Positions 7,101 through 14,322 of a stretch of 29,827 nucleotides of DNA are shown here, piece by piece. The notes under the pieces are model-generated. The model saw only the letters and a list, made by a program, of their open reading frames with translations, was not told where the DNA came from and searched no databases. Every line of letters begins with the position of its first letter. Position 1 is the first letter of the stretch. Both the position numbers and the translations under genes were made by a program. Source of the DNA: an uncultured Streptomyces sp. (GTDB lineage: Bacteria > Actinomycetota > Actinomycetes > Streptomycetales > Streptomycetaceae); NCBI GenBank assembly GCA_946480485.1, contig CAMLJW010000006.1, forward strand, positions 1-29,827, given 5' to 3'.

Positions 7101-8957
7101 CAGTTCGAGCGGGCGGCCCAGCTGGTCGCCCTTCCAGAACGGCAGCCGGCCCGGCACGCCGGGCGCGGGCGAGACCAGGACGCGGTCGCGCGTGATGTCC
7201 TCGATGCGCCAGGAGCTGGTACCGAGCGTGAAGACATCCCCGACGCGGGATTCGTAGACCATTTCCTCGTCGAGCTCCCCGACCCGGCCGCCTCCCTTCT
7301 TCGGGTCGGAGCCGGCGAGGAACACTCCGAAGAGGCCGCGATCCGGGATCGTGCCCCCGGAGGTGACGGCGAGGCGCTGCGCGCCGGGGCGCCCGGTGAC
7401 CGTCCCGGCGACACGGTCCCAGACGACGCGTGGCCGCAACTCCGCGAAGGCGTCGGACGGATAGCGGCCCGCGAGCATGTCCAGCACCGCCGTGAACGCG
7501 GACTCCGGAAGCGAGGCGAAGGGAGCGGCCCGGCGGACCGTCGCGAGCAGGTCGTCGACCTGCCAGGTGTCCAGTGCGGTCATTGCGACCAGTTGCTGGG
7601 CCAGCACGTCCAGGGGGTTGGTGGGGACTCGGAGGGATTCGATCGAACCTGTGCGCATCCGCTCGGTGACGACAGCGGACTGGACGAGGTCTCCTCGGTA
7701 CTTGGGGAAGAAGACGCCCGTGGAGACCGCCCCGACCTGGTGACCCGCGCGGCCCACGCGCTGGAGCCCGGAGGCCACGGACGGTGGCGACTCGACCTGT
7801 ACGACGAGGTCCACCGCGCCCATGTCGATGCCGAGTTCGAGGCTGGAGGTGGCGACCACCGCCGGCAGACGGCCCGCCTTCAGGTCCTCCTCGACCAGCG
7901 CGCGCTGCTCCTTGGAGACCGAGCCGTGATGGGCGCGCGCGATGACCGGCGGGGCACCCTGGGCCGCCCCCGAGCCGCCCATCAGCTCGGCCGGGGCATG
8001 GTGCTCCTCGAGGGGCTCGCCCGTCGCCCTCTCGTACGCGATCTCGTTGAGCCGGTTACAGAGCCGCTCCGCGAGGCGGCGTGAGTTCGCGAACACGATC
8101 GTCGAGCGATGGGCCTGGACCAGATCGACGATCCGCTCCTCGACATGCGGCCAGATCGACGGGCGCTCGGCGCCCCCTGGGGAGTCGGCGACCGGGGAGC
8201 CGCCCAACTCCCCCAGATCCTCGACCGGGACGATCACCGACAGGTCGAACTCCTTGCCGGAGGCCGGCTGGACGATCTGGACCCTGCGTCGCGGCGAGAG
8301 ATAGCGGGCGACCTCGTCGACGGGACGGACCGTCGCCGACAGGCCGATGCGGCGCGCGGGCCTGGGCAGCAACGCGTCGAGCCGCTCCAGAGTCAGCGCG
8401 AGGTGGGCGCCGCGCTTGGTGCCCGCGACCGCGTGCACCTCGTCCAGGATCACCGTTTCGATACCGGTCAGCGCGTCGCGCGTGGCCGAGGTGAGCATCA
8501 GGAAGAGCGACTCCGGCGTGGTGATCAGGATGTCCGGCGGGCGTGTGGCCAGCGCGCGGCGCTCGGCTGCCGGGGTGTCTCCCGAGCGGATGCCGACCTT
8601 CACCTCGGGCTCGGGCAGCCCGAGGCGCACCGCCTCCTGCCTCATGCCGGTCAGCGGGCTGCGCAGATTCCGCTCGACGTCGACCGCCAGGGCCTTGAGC
8701 GGTGACACGTAAAGCACCCGGCAGCGCTTCCTGGGGTCGGCCGGCGGCGGAGTCGAGGCCAGCTGGTCCAGCGCGGCGAGGAACGCAGCCAGCGTCTTGC
8801 CGGAACCGGTCGGGGCGACCACGAGCACGTCCGAGCCCTCATTGATGGCCCGCCACGCCCCGGCCTGGGCGTCGGTGGGCGCGGAGAAGGCCCCCGTGAA
8901 CCAGCCGCGGGTCGCGGGGGAGAAGCCATCGAGGGCGCCGTGTGCAGACCTGACCAT
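4170..8957 (-). CDS. lhr: Lhr-type large ATP-dependent helicase
   Basis: A 1595-residue superfamily 2 helicase. The motor domains show Walker A APTGSGKT (residues 48-55), TTPES (147-150 region), the Walker B box DEVH (172-175), SAT (207-209) and motif VI QRVGRAGHQVG. A long C-terminal region follows, containing the winged-helix and Lhr-specific domains. Lhr translocates 3'-5' on single-stranded DNA, unwinds RNA:DNA hybrids, and is induced by DNA damage in mycobacteria. The frame is open upstream to 9206. The start at 8957 is chosen because the helicase homology begins just after it and because a promoter -10 box ends only 6 nt before it, which would make the mRNA leaderless. Near the C-terminus a proline/glycine-rich insert (about 4590-4712) looks unlike a folded domain. 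nei2 follows on the same strand, suggesting a repair operon. Confidence 0.93.
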   Translation of the reverse strand: MVRSAHGALDGFSPATRGWFTGAFSAPTDAQAGAWRAINEGSDVLVVAPTGSGKTLAAFLAALDQLASTPPPADPRKRCRVLYVSPLKALAVDVERNLRSPLTGMRQEAVRLGLPEPEVKVGIRSGDTPAAERRALATRPPDILITTPESLFLMLTSATRDALTGIETVILDEVHAVAGTKRGAHLALTLERLDALLPRPARRIGLSATVRPVDEVARYLSPRRRVQIVQPASGKEFDLSVIVPVEDLGELGGSPVADSPGGAERPSIWPHVEERIVDLVQAHRSTIVFANSRRLAERLCNRLNEIAYERATGEPLEEHHAPAELMGGSGAAQGAPPVIARAHHGSVSKEQRALVEEDLKAGRLPAVVATSSLELGIDMGAVDLVVQVESPPSVASGLQRVGRAGHQVGAVSTGVFFPKYRGDLVQSAVVTERMRTGSIESLRVPTNPLDVLAQQLVAMTALDTWQVDDLLATVRRAAPFASLPESAFTAVLDMLAGRYPSDAFAELRPRVVWDRVAGTVTGRPGAQRLAVTSGGTIPDRGLFGVFLAGSDPKKGGGRVGELDEEMVYESRVGDVFTLGTSSWRIEDITRDRVLVSPAPGVPGRLPFWKGDQLGRPLELGRAVGAFLREVGSLSKDDARLRLLAAGLDAWAADNILSYLAEQREACGHVPDDRTIVVERFRDELGDWRVVVHSPFGAQVHAPWALALGARLSERYGMDAQVMHADDGIVLRLPDADLMGLDLLDQEPMTMGTEYDPEQSPIGAADVAFDKGEVGQIVTDQVGGSALFASRFRECAARALLLPRRNPGKRTPLWQQRQRAAQLLQVASEFGSFPIVLEAVRECLRDVFDVPGLAELMGDLESRKVRLVEVTTAEPSPFARSLLFGYVAQFLYEGDSPLAERRAAALSLDSRLLAELLGQAELRELLDADVLMELERELQWLTEDRRAKDVESVADLLRLLGPLTDADLTERGAEPDWARELASSRRAIRVRIAGADHWAAIEDAGRLRDALGTALPVGVPEAFTDPVKDPLGDLLARYARTHGPFTSTTAAARFGLGTAVIEGALQRLAAGGRVVQGEFHPAGIGQEWCDAAVLRRLRRRSLAALRHELEPVPPAALAQFLPQWQHLGGGHGLRGIDGLVRAIEQLQGASVPASALEKLVLPSRVAHYAPAMLDELTAAGEVVWAGAGALPGKDGWVSLYLADAAPLLLPPPHPLELTALHQSVLDALSGGYGLFFRQIADQIRATTHPDAGDPQLADALWDLAWSGRLTNDTLAPMRSLLGSGRTTGATAHRAKRTVPRGRYGTVTAAARPASRTGPPTVAGRWSLLPDREPDPTMRAHALARALLDRHGVVTRGAVAAEGVEGGFSATYRILSAFEESGQARRGYVVEGLGAAQFAMDGAVDRLRAAANARERGEVLPEPGFPGAPAPGFSDPTTPGFADSFTDGTETGLPGSPASGRRPTLGNATRAVVLAAADPANAYGAALPWPEPPTGAGHKPGRKAGSLVVLVDGELTLYMERGGKTLLAWPSTADDTPLDDPRLRIAAEALSAAARAGSLGTVTAERVNGASALTSPFGALLEGAGFHATPRGLRLRA

Positions 8958-8963
8958 GCCCCC

Positions 8964-8986
8964 ATCCTGCACCCGCCCACTGACAA
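8964..8986 (-). promoter_or_regulatory. RecA-NDp (PafBC-type) DNA-damage promoter of lhr
   Basis: On the minus strand the sequence is TTGTCAGTG, an 8-nt spacer GGCGGGTG, then CAGGAT. The published mycobacterial RecA-independent damage promoter is TTGTC(A/G)GTG-N8-TAnnnT, so only the first base of the -10 differs. The -10 ends 6 nt before the ATG at 8957, which predicts a leaderless lhr transcript. In mycobacteria this promoter type is driven by PafBC. That the same factor acts here is inference. Confidence 0.7.
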
Positions 8987-9048
8987 TGGCCCGGACCTGC
9001 GGAAACGCCCTTGGGGCGATGAACAGAGCGCCGATGCTCAGGACCGCC

Positions 9049-9285
9049 ATGGAGCGGGCCGTCGCCGGGCTCGCGCTCGTCCTCGTCCTCGGCCTCCTGC
9101 CCGTGCTGCCCGCCGGTGTCCCCGTCCTGGTGACCGCGCTTCGTGGTCCCGGCCGTCCCGTGGGCGAGGGCCGCCGCACGGGACATACGACCGTTGCGAA
9201 GCCCACCGACGATGCACTGGTGAGGACCGTTGAACATCGGGACCGCGATCGGCGTGACCGGTCTATCTGGCTAGATAATGCGTGA
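9049..9285 (+). CDS. Possible small single-pass membrane protein
   Basis: A 78-residue frame in the gap between lhr and the next minus-strand gene. It starts at ATG 9049 with AGGA five nt upstream; an in-frame ATG at 9019 is also possible. Residues 5-32 are strongly hydrophobic (VAGLALVLVLGLLPVLPAGV), followed by a charged tail ending RRDRSIWLDNA. This fits an N-terminal anchor with a cytoplasmic or extracytoplasmic tail. No family is recognised, and the gap could equally be non-coding. The final codons run to within 7 bp of the convergent stop at 9292. Confidence 0.3.
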   Translation: MERAVAGLALVLVLGLLPVLPAGVPVLVTALRGPGRPVGEGRRTGHTTVAKPTDDALVRTVEHRDRDRRDRSIWLDNA

Positions 9286-9291
9286 GGGCAG

Positions 9292-10236
9292 TCAGCCGAC
9301 GGGCATTCCGTACGCCCGCAGGGTGCGCAGTGCCTCGATCGACACGATCGGGCGCGCCTCCAGGGCGGTGCCCGGGGCCCACTGCCGCCAGCGGATGGGC
9401 CAGCCGCCGTCCTCCTGCTGTTCGCTCGCCAGGAATTCCAAGGAGCGCGTCATCTCCTCGTCGGTGAACCACGCGCGCGCGAGTGAGCCCGGGGTCTTCG
9501 CGTAGTCGTGCGCGAAGTGGTGCTCGCTCGGTGCGTAACCGGGCGCCACCGGATACTCCTCAAGACGCTCGGGGTCCAGCGCCGCGAGCCGATGCTCGCG
9601 CACCAGGCGGCCGAGCCGGTCGGCGGCCGCCTCCGCGCGTCGGCGGTCGGGTGCGGAGTCCAGGAAGGTCACGGCAGCCTCGATCTCGTACGGATGCGAC
9701 CTGTCCAGGGACTCCACCGCCTGCCAGCAGAAGTCGGTGGCTCGGAACAGCCAGGCGTGCCACACCTCGTTGCGGTGCAACAACCCCACCACGGGGCCCG
9801 TGGCGAGGAGCTCACTGGGCGGATCTTCCACGATCGGCACGAAAGGTGCCGTCGGGTAGCCGCGCTGGCTGGGATGGATCGCCGGCAGCGCGCCGTCCCG
9901 CGTCGACACGGCGGTCAGATAGCGGCACACGCGCTCCACCCGCTGCCCGCCGCAGCGCCCGATCGAGTCCAGGACACGCAGCGCGTGCCCCGTATGCAGG
10001 GGCTGGCTGACGGGACCGCGCAGATCGGGTTCGAGCGCGTGACCGTACCCCTCGTCCTCGTTGCGGTAGGCGGCCAACGCGGTCTCGACCGCGTCGGCAC
10101 CGCCACCGAGGAAGTGGTACGCGAAACGCCGCTGTTCCAGCACACGCGCGGTGAGCCAGACGAAGCGCTCGACGCCTGCGAGCGGGGAGCGCGCCGGGGG
10201 CGTCGTGGGGAGTGGGCATTCTCCTGTTTCGGCCAT
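9292..10236 (-). CDS. Prenyltransferase/squalene-oxidase-repeat-like protein (alpha/alpha barrel)
   Basis: A 314-residue soluble protein. It contains repeats typical of the terpene cyclase/prenyltransferase alpha-alpha toroid: YRNEDEGYGHALEPDLRGP near residue 58 and EQQEDGGWPIRWRQWAPGTA near residue 274, with the QxDGGW-type turn. It also has several histidine/tyrosine-rich helices (PSEHHFAHDYAKTP). Proteins of this group are annotated in many Streptomyces as hypothetical; no substrate is known, and no isoprenoid gene lies beside it. The start is ATG 10236. A sigma-70-like promoter directly in front of it (10243-10270) would give a leaderless mRNA. It is transcribed divergently from the DUF3046 gene. 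Confidence 0.75.
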   Translation of the reverse strand: MAETGECPLPTTPPARSPLAGVERFVWLTARVLEQRRFAYHFLGGGADAVETALAAYRNEDEGYGHALEPDLRGPVSQPLHTGHALRVLDSIGRCGGQRVERVCRYLTAVSTRDGALPAIHPSQRGYPTAPFVPIVEDPPSELLATGPVVGLLHRNEVWHAWLFRATDFCWQAVESLDRSHPYEIEAAVTFLDSAPDRRRAEAAADRLGRLVREHRLAALDPERLEEYPVAPGYAPSEHHFAHDYAKTPGSLARAWFTDEEMTRSLEFLASEQQEDGGWPIRWRQWAPGTALEARPIVSIEALRTLRAYGMPVG

Positions 10237-10242
10237 GGTCCG

Positions 10243-10270
10243 ACCGTAGGACGGAAAGCGTTCTCGACAA
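10243..10270 (-). promoter_or_regulatory. Candidate promoter of the prenyltransferase-like gene
   Basis: Minus-strand -35 TTGTCG (10265-10270) and -10 TACGGT (10243-10248) are separated by 16 nt. The -10 ends 6 nt before the ATG at 10236, so the transcript is probably leaderless. Confidence 0.5.
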
Positions 10271-10314
10271 GCGGTCCGGACTCGGCCCCACTCTCAGGGC
10301 GGGATACTGGAGTC

Positions 10315-10509
10315 ATGCGGTTGACGATCTTCTGGCAGCTGATGGCGGATCACTTCGGTAAGGAGTACGCCGACACCTTCGCGCGCGATCACGTGATGTC
10401 GGAGCTCGGCGGGCGCACGGTGCACCAGGCGCTCGATGCGGGCTGGGAGGCGAAGGACGTGTGGCGCGCGGTGTGCACAGCCGTGGACGTTCCGTACCAA
10501 AAGCGCTGA
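10315..10509 (+). CDS. DUF3046 family small protein
   Basis: A 64-residue protein, MRLTIFWQLMADHFGKEYAD then TFARDHVMSELGGRTVHQAL and a C-terminal WRAVCTAVDVP. This is the DUF3046 family, a short actinobacterial protein found immediately upstream of recA in mycobacteria as well as streptomycetes. Its function is unknown. The ATG at 10315 has only a weak GGAG two nt upstream, so translation may be leaderless or depend on another signal. An AI-2E-type permease gene follows 31 bp downstream on the same strand, then recA. Confidence 0.85.
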   Translation: MRLTIFWQLMADHFGKEYADTFARDHVMSELGGRTVHQALDAGWEAKDVWRAVCTAVDVPYQKR

Positions 10510-10540
10510 CCGGGCCACGAAAGTCCGGGGACGGGGGCCG

Positions 10541-11830
10541 ATGGTCGCAGGCGTGGGCGAGACTGGCTCCGTGGCATCGACAGACGAGTCCGCCCAGGTC
10601 GGACATCAGGCATCCCCGCTCGGCACGACGCCGCCCACGCGGCCCCCGGCCGAGGGCGCGGCCGGGAGCGCCCGCATGCCGCGCTGGCTGCCGCGCGCCA
10701 TGGTGCTCGCGCTCGCTCTCGTGGCCTCTTTCCAGCTGGGCAGTTGGGCCTTCCACCAGCTGACCGGACTGCTGATCAACATCCTGATCGCGTTCTTCCT
10801 GGCACTCGCCATCGAGCCCGCGGTGAGCTGGATGGCCTCGCACGGCATGCGCAGAGGGCTGGCCACAGCGCTCATGTTCTTCGTCGTGATGATCGCGAGC
10901 GCGGGTTTCGTCACGCTGCTCGGTTCGATGCTCGCCGGACAGATCATCGACATGGTCGAGGACTTCCCGAAGTACGTCGACTCGGTGATCAGCTGGATCA
11001 ACACGACCTTCCACACCGAGCTCAACCGCGTGGATATCCAGAAGGGCCTGCTCCGCTCCGACTGGCTCCGCAAGTACGTGCAGAACAGCGCGAGCGGCGT
11101 CCTGGATGTGTCCGCGCAGGTGGTGGGCGGCCTCTTCCGGCTCCTGACGATCATGCTGTTCGCGTTCTATTTCGCCGCCGACGGACCGCGGCTGCGACGC
11201 GCCCTGTGCTCCGTACTGCCGCCCGCCCGCCAGGCCGAGGTGCTGCGCGCGTGGGAGATCGCCGTCAACAAGACCGGGGGCTATATCTACTCGCGCGGCT
11301 TGATGGCGCTGATCTCGGGCCTGGCGCATTACATCCTGCTGGAGTCCCTCGGTGTGAACTACGCGCCCGTGCTCGCCGTCTGGGTGGGTCTGGTGTCGCA
11401 GTTCATACCCACCATTGGCACATATCTCGCCGGCGCTCTGCCGATGCTGATCGCCTTCACGGTCAACCCCTGGTACGCGCTGTGGGTGCTGATCTTCGTC
11501 GTGATCTACCAGCAGTTCGAGAACTATGTGCTGCAGCCCAAACTGACCGCGAAGACCGTGGACGTCCACCCGGCGGTCGCCTTCGGTTCGGTCATCGCGG
11601 GTACCGCACTGCTCGGCGCCGTTGGCGCGCTGACCGCCATCCCCGCGGTCGCGACGCTGCAGGCCTTCCTGGGGGCGTATGTGAAGCGGTACGACGTCAC
11701 GGAGGACCCCCGGGTGCACGGGCATCGCGGGCGGAGCTCGGGCGCCCTCCTCGCACGCGTGGGAGGCGCATCGCGGGGGCCGAGGGCGACGCGGCCGGCC
11801 GTGGACGAGGCGGAGCGGGACTCTTCGTAG
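10541..11830 (+). CDS. AI-2E family (PerM/TqsA-like) membrane transporter
   Basis: A 429-residue polytopic membrane protein. A charged, proline-rich N-terminus of about 45 residues precedes transmembrane helices beginning AMVLALALVASFQLGSWAF. The family core follows: LINILIAFFLALAIEPAVSW, a cytoplasmic amphipathic stretch (MVEDFPKYVDSVISWINTTF), then LVSQFIPTIGTYLAGALP and QFENYVLQPKLTAKTVDVHP. The last motif is the most diagnostic of AI-2E permeases. Such proteins export diverse solutes or act as Na+/H+ antiporters; the substrate here cannot be told, and autoinducer export is not implied. The start is ATG 10541, with GGGGG as a possible ribosome binding site; GTG 10571 is an alternative. The C-terminal tail is arginine- and serine-rich. 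Confidence 0.85.
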   Translation: MVAGVGETGSVASTDESAQVGHQASPLGTTPPTRPPAEGAAGSARMPRWLPRAMVLALALVASFQLGSWAFHQLTGLLINILIAFFLALAIEPAVSWMASHGMRRGLATALMFFVVMIASAGFVTLLGSMLAGQIIDMVEDFPKYVDSVISWINTTFHTELNRVDIQKGLLRSDWLRKYVQNSASGVLDVSAQVVGGLFRLLTIMLFAFYFAADGPRLRRALCSVLPPARQAEVLRAWEIAVNKTGGYIYSRGLMALISGLAHYILLESLGVNYAPVLAVWVGLVSQFIPTIGTYLAGALPMLIAFTVNPWYALWVLIFVVIYQQFENYVLQPKLTAKTVDVHPAVAFGSVIAGTALLGAVGALTAIPAVATLQAFLGAYVKRYDVTEDPRVHGHRGRSSGALLARVGGASRGPRATRPAVDEAERDSS

Positions 11831-11924
11831 CGCTCTCCCCGCACGCCGCGCCCCACCCGTTCCGGCCGGAAGGCAGCCGGGGTGTTCAGCCGTGAACCTG
11901 CTCGCGCTGATGCCGGCGGTGGGC

Positions 11925-11950
11925 TTGACACTAAAATCGACCATCCATTC
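11925..11950 (+). promoter_or_regulatory. Distal recA promoter element with degenerate SOS-like box
   Basis: A perfect -35 hexamer TTGACA (11925-11930) is followed 8 bases later by GACCATCCATTC (11939-11950). The latter resembles the actinobacterial LexA box GAAC-N4-GTTC with one mismatch in each half. No convincing -10 is seen, so the promoter call is tentative. LexA control of recA would be weak if this is the only box. Confidence 0.4.
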
Positions 11951-12036
11951 TCATGGGGGCTCCGGCGGGGCTCGCGACGGTGATTTCGCGGGGGAGTGCC
12001 CGAGTTATCCACAGGCCAGGCGGGCGTCGGGGCGCA

Positions 12037-12059
12037 TTGTCAGTGGCAGGCGTTAGCGT
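12037..12059 (+). promoter_or_regulatory. RecA-NDp (PafBC-type) promoter of recA
   Basis: TTGTCAGTG (12037-12045), an 8-nt spacer GCAGGCGT, then TAGCGT (12054-12059). This is a perfect match to the RecA-independent DNA-damage promoter TTGTC(A/G)GTG-N8-TAnnnT first described at mycobacterial recA. Transcription would start near 12066 and leave a leader of about 37 nt before the ATG at 12103. Confidence 0.85.
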
Positions 12060-12102
12060 CTTTGACGTGAAGCGATCGACTCAAGCAAACCGGGTGGAAC
12101 CC

Positions 12103-14319
12103 ATGGCAGGAACCGACCGCGAGAAGGCGCTCGACGCCGCGCTCGCACAGATTGAACGGCAATTCGGCAAGGGCGCAGTGATGCGCATGGGTGAGCGGCC
12201 GAACGAGCCCATCGACGTCATCCCCACCGGGTCGACCGCGCTCGATGTGGCTCTCGGAGTCGGCGGCCTGCCGCGCGGCCGAGTGGTGGAGGTGTACGGA
12301 CCGGAATCCTCCGGTAAGACCACGCTGACCCTGCACGCCGTGGCCAACGCGCAGAAGGCGGGCGGCCAGGTCGCCTTCGTGGACGCGGAGCACGCCCTCG
12401 ACCCTGAGTACGCGAAGAAGCTCGGCGTCGACATCGACAACCTGATCCTGTCGCAGCCGGACAACGGCGAGCAGGCCCTTGAAATCGTGGACATGCTGGT
12501 TCGCTCCGGCGCGCTCGACCTCATCGTCATCGACTCCGTCGCCGCTCTGGTGCCACGCGCGGAGATCGAGGGCGAGATGGGTGACTCCCACGTGGGTCTG
12601 CAGGCCCGTCTGATGAGCCAGGCCCTCCGGAAGATCACTAGCGCGCTCAACCAGTCGAAGACCACGGCGATCTTCATCAACCAGCTGCGGGAAAAGATCG
12701 GCGTGATGTTCGGGTGCTTCAACTACTCGACTCGGGTCACGCTGGCCGACGGCAGGCAGGAGAAGATCGGCAAGATCGTCAACCAGCGGATGGAGGTGGA
12801 GGTCCTCTCCTACGACCCGGACACCGACAAGATCGTCCCCCGACGTATCACCAACTGGTTTGACAACGGGAACGCCGAGCGGTTCCTGCAGTTCACCGTG
12901 GCCAAGTCCGGAAAGAACGGCAAGGCCCAGTTCGCCGCGACGGAGAACCACTTGATCCGCACTCCCGGAGGCTGGAGGGAAGCGGGTGAACTGATCGCCG
13001 GAGACCGTGTGCTCATCAGCGAAAAGAAGGTGCTGAGCGGGCAGCAGGAGCAGGTTGTCCTCGGGGCACTGATGGGCGACGGCAGCCTTTCCCCGAACAG
13101 GAGGGGCCGCACCGGAGTTCGCTTCCGTATGGGGCACGGCGCCAGGCAGGCCGAGTACCTGGACTGGAAGGTCTCGTTGCTCGGGAACATCGGATGCTCC
13201 CGGACACAGAACGAGAAAGGCGCGGTCTTCGCGGACTTCACTCCGCTTCCGGAGCTGGACGAGCTGAGGGAAGTCGTCTACCTCGGTGGAGACAAGAAGC
13301 ACATCACCTGGGAGCACCTCAAGGCGCTGACTCCGCTGGCTCTGGCCGTCTGGTACATGGATGACGGTTGCTTTACGGTGCGCTCTCAGGGGCTTCAGGA
13401 GCGTACGGAAGGCGGCTCGGGTCGGATCGAGATCTGCGTCGAAGCCATGAGCGAAGGCTCAAGGGAGCGCATTGTCGACTATCTGCGAGAAACGCATGGC
13501 CTGGACGTGCGACTCCGGCGCGCAGGTGAGCGACGGATGGCCGTCCTGCAGTTCGGCACGGACTCATCGGCGCGCTTCCAGGAGATGGTGGCTCCCTATG
13601 CGCACCCCTCCATGCAGTACAAGCTCCTTCCGCGCTTCCGTGGGCGATTCGGTGTCGAGCCGGAGTTCATCGAGGAGACACAGCGCCTCGTGGCCTCGAG
13701 GATCCTCGACATCCACGTCAAGCCGCCGACGCGCTCTATGAAGAAGTTCGACATCGAAGTCGAGGGCACGCACAACTACTTCGTGGACGGCGTCATGGTG
13801 CACAACAGCCCGGAGACCACGACCGGTGGCCGGGCCCTGAAGTTCTACGCCTCGGTGCGTATCGACATTCGCCGCATCGAGACCCTGAAGGACGGCACCG
13901 AGGCTGTCGGTAACCGCACCCGCTGCAAGGTCGTCAAGAACAAGGTCGCGCCGCCCTTCAAGCAGGCCGAGTTCGACATCCTCTACGGGCAGGGCATCAG
14001 CCGCGAAGGCGGTCTGATCGACATGGGCGTGGAGCACGGCTTCGTCCGCAAGGCCGGCGCCTGGTACACATACGAGGGCGACCAGCTCGGCCAGGGCAAG
14101 GAGAACGCGCGCAACTTCCTGAAGGACAACCCCGACCTCGCCAACGAGATCGAAAAGAAGATCAAGGAAAAGCTGGGCGTTGGCGTGAAGCCAAAGGAGC
14201 CGGCCGTCGAGCCGGGAGGGGACGCGGCGGTCTCGGCCGTCCCGGACGCGGCCGTGAAGTCGGCACCGGCTTCGGCGGCCAAGGCCACCAAGTCGAAGGC
14301 CACGGCGGCCAAGAGCTAG
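12103..14319 (+). CDS. recA: Recombinase RecA, precursor with intein
   Basis: The frame encodes a 738-residue precursor: N-extein residues 1-204, intein 205-568, C-extein 569-738. Removing the 364-residue intein leaves a 374-residue RecA, the usual Streptomyces length. The extein has Walker [30 protein letters not shown] with the Walker B aspartate, the L2 region ([18 protein letters not shown]), and an alanine/lysine-rich tail. RecA forms filaments on single-stranded DNA, performs strand exchange and triggers LexA self-cleavage. The start at ATG 12103 ([20 protein letters not shown]) matches the family; the frame runs upstream to 11953 through the promoter and is not used. The second known intein site (VVKNK^) is empty. 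recX begins 3 bp after the stop. RecA activity must await protein splicing, because the intein interrupts the L1 DNA-binding loop. Confidence 0.98.
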   Translation: MAGTDREKALDAALAQIERQFGKGAVMRMGERPNEPIDVIPTGSTALDVALGVGGLPRGRVVEVYGPESSGKTTLTLHAVANAQKAGGQVAFVDAEHALDPEYAKKLGVDIDNLILSQPDNGEQALEIVDMLVRSGALDLIVIDSVAALVPRAEIEGEMGDSHVGLQARLMSQALRKITSALNQSKTTAIFINQLREKIGVMFGCFNYSTRVTLADGRQEKIGKIVNQRMEVEVLSYDPDTDKIVPRRITNWFDNGNAERFLQFTVAKSGKNGKAQFAATENHLIRTPGGWREAGELIAGDRVLISEKKVLSGQQEQVVLGALMGDGSLSPNRRGRTGVRFRMGHGARQAEYLDWKVSLLGNIGCSRTQNEKGAVFADFTPLPELDELREVVYLGGDKKHITWEHLKALTPLALAVWYMDDGCFTVRSQGLQERTEGGSGRIEICVEAMSEGSRERIVDYLRETHGLDVRLRRAGERRMAVLQFGTDSSARFQEMVAPYAHPSMQYKLLPRFRGRFGVEPEFIEETQRLVASRILDIHVKPPTRSMKKFDIEVEGTHNYFVDGVMVHNSPETTTGGRALKFYASVRIDIRRIETLKDGTEAVGNRTRCKVVKNKVAPPFKQAEFDILYGQGISREGGLIDMGVEHGFVRKAGAWYTYEGDQLGQGKENARNFLKDNPDLANEIEKKIKEKLGVGVKPKEPAVEPGGDAAVSAVPDAAVKSAPASAAKATKSKATAAKS
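12715..13806 (+). other. RecA intein with LAGLIDADG homing endonuclease (RecA-b site)
   Basis: A 364-residue in-frame insertion between MFG and SPETT. Splicing blocks are intact: Cys1 at the start ([13 protein letters not shown]), block B TENH with Thr76 and His79 ([13 protein letters not shown]), block F ([15 protein letters not shown]), and the C-terminal VMVHN with His363-Asn364, followed by Ser+1 of the C-extein. The homing endonuclease has two LAGLIDADG-type motifs, [10 protein letters not shown] (114-123, Asp122) and [11 protein letters not shown] (208-218, Asp217). Residues and length closely resemble the RecA intein of Mycobacterium leprae (365 residues, same insertion point). One line of its DNA counted by eye was 62% GC, somewhat below the flanks. 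All key residues are present, so both splicing and DNA cleavage appear possible. Confidence 0.95.
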
Positions 14320-14322
14320 TCG

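Noticed and set aside
11953..12102. RecA start at 11953
   Set aside because: It would place the RecA-NDp promoter inside the coding region and add 50 residues not seen in RecA.
12040..13317. Long minus-strand frame opposite recA
   Set aside because: Antisense shadow of recA and its intein.
13921..13955. Second possible intein site in RecA (VVKNK, used in M. tuberculosis)
   Set aside because: The sequence reads straight through as [16 protein letters not shown], so no second intein is present.
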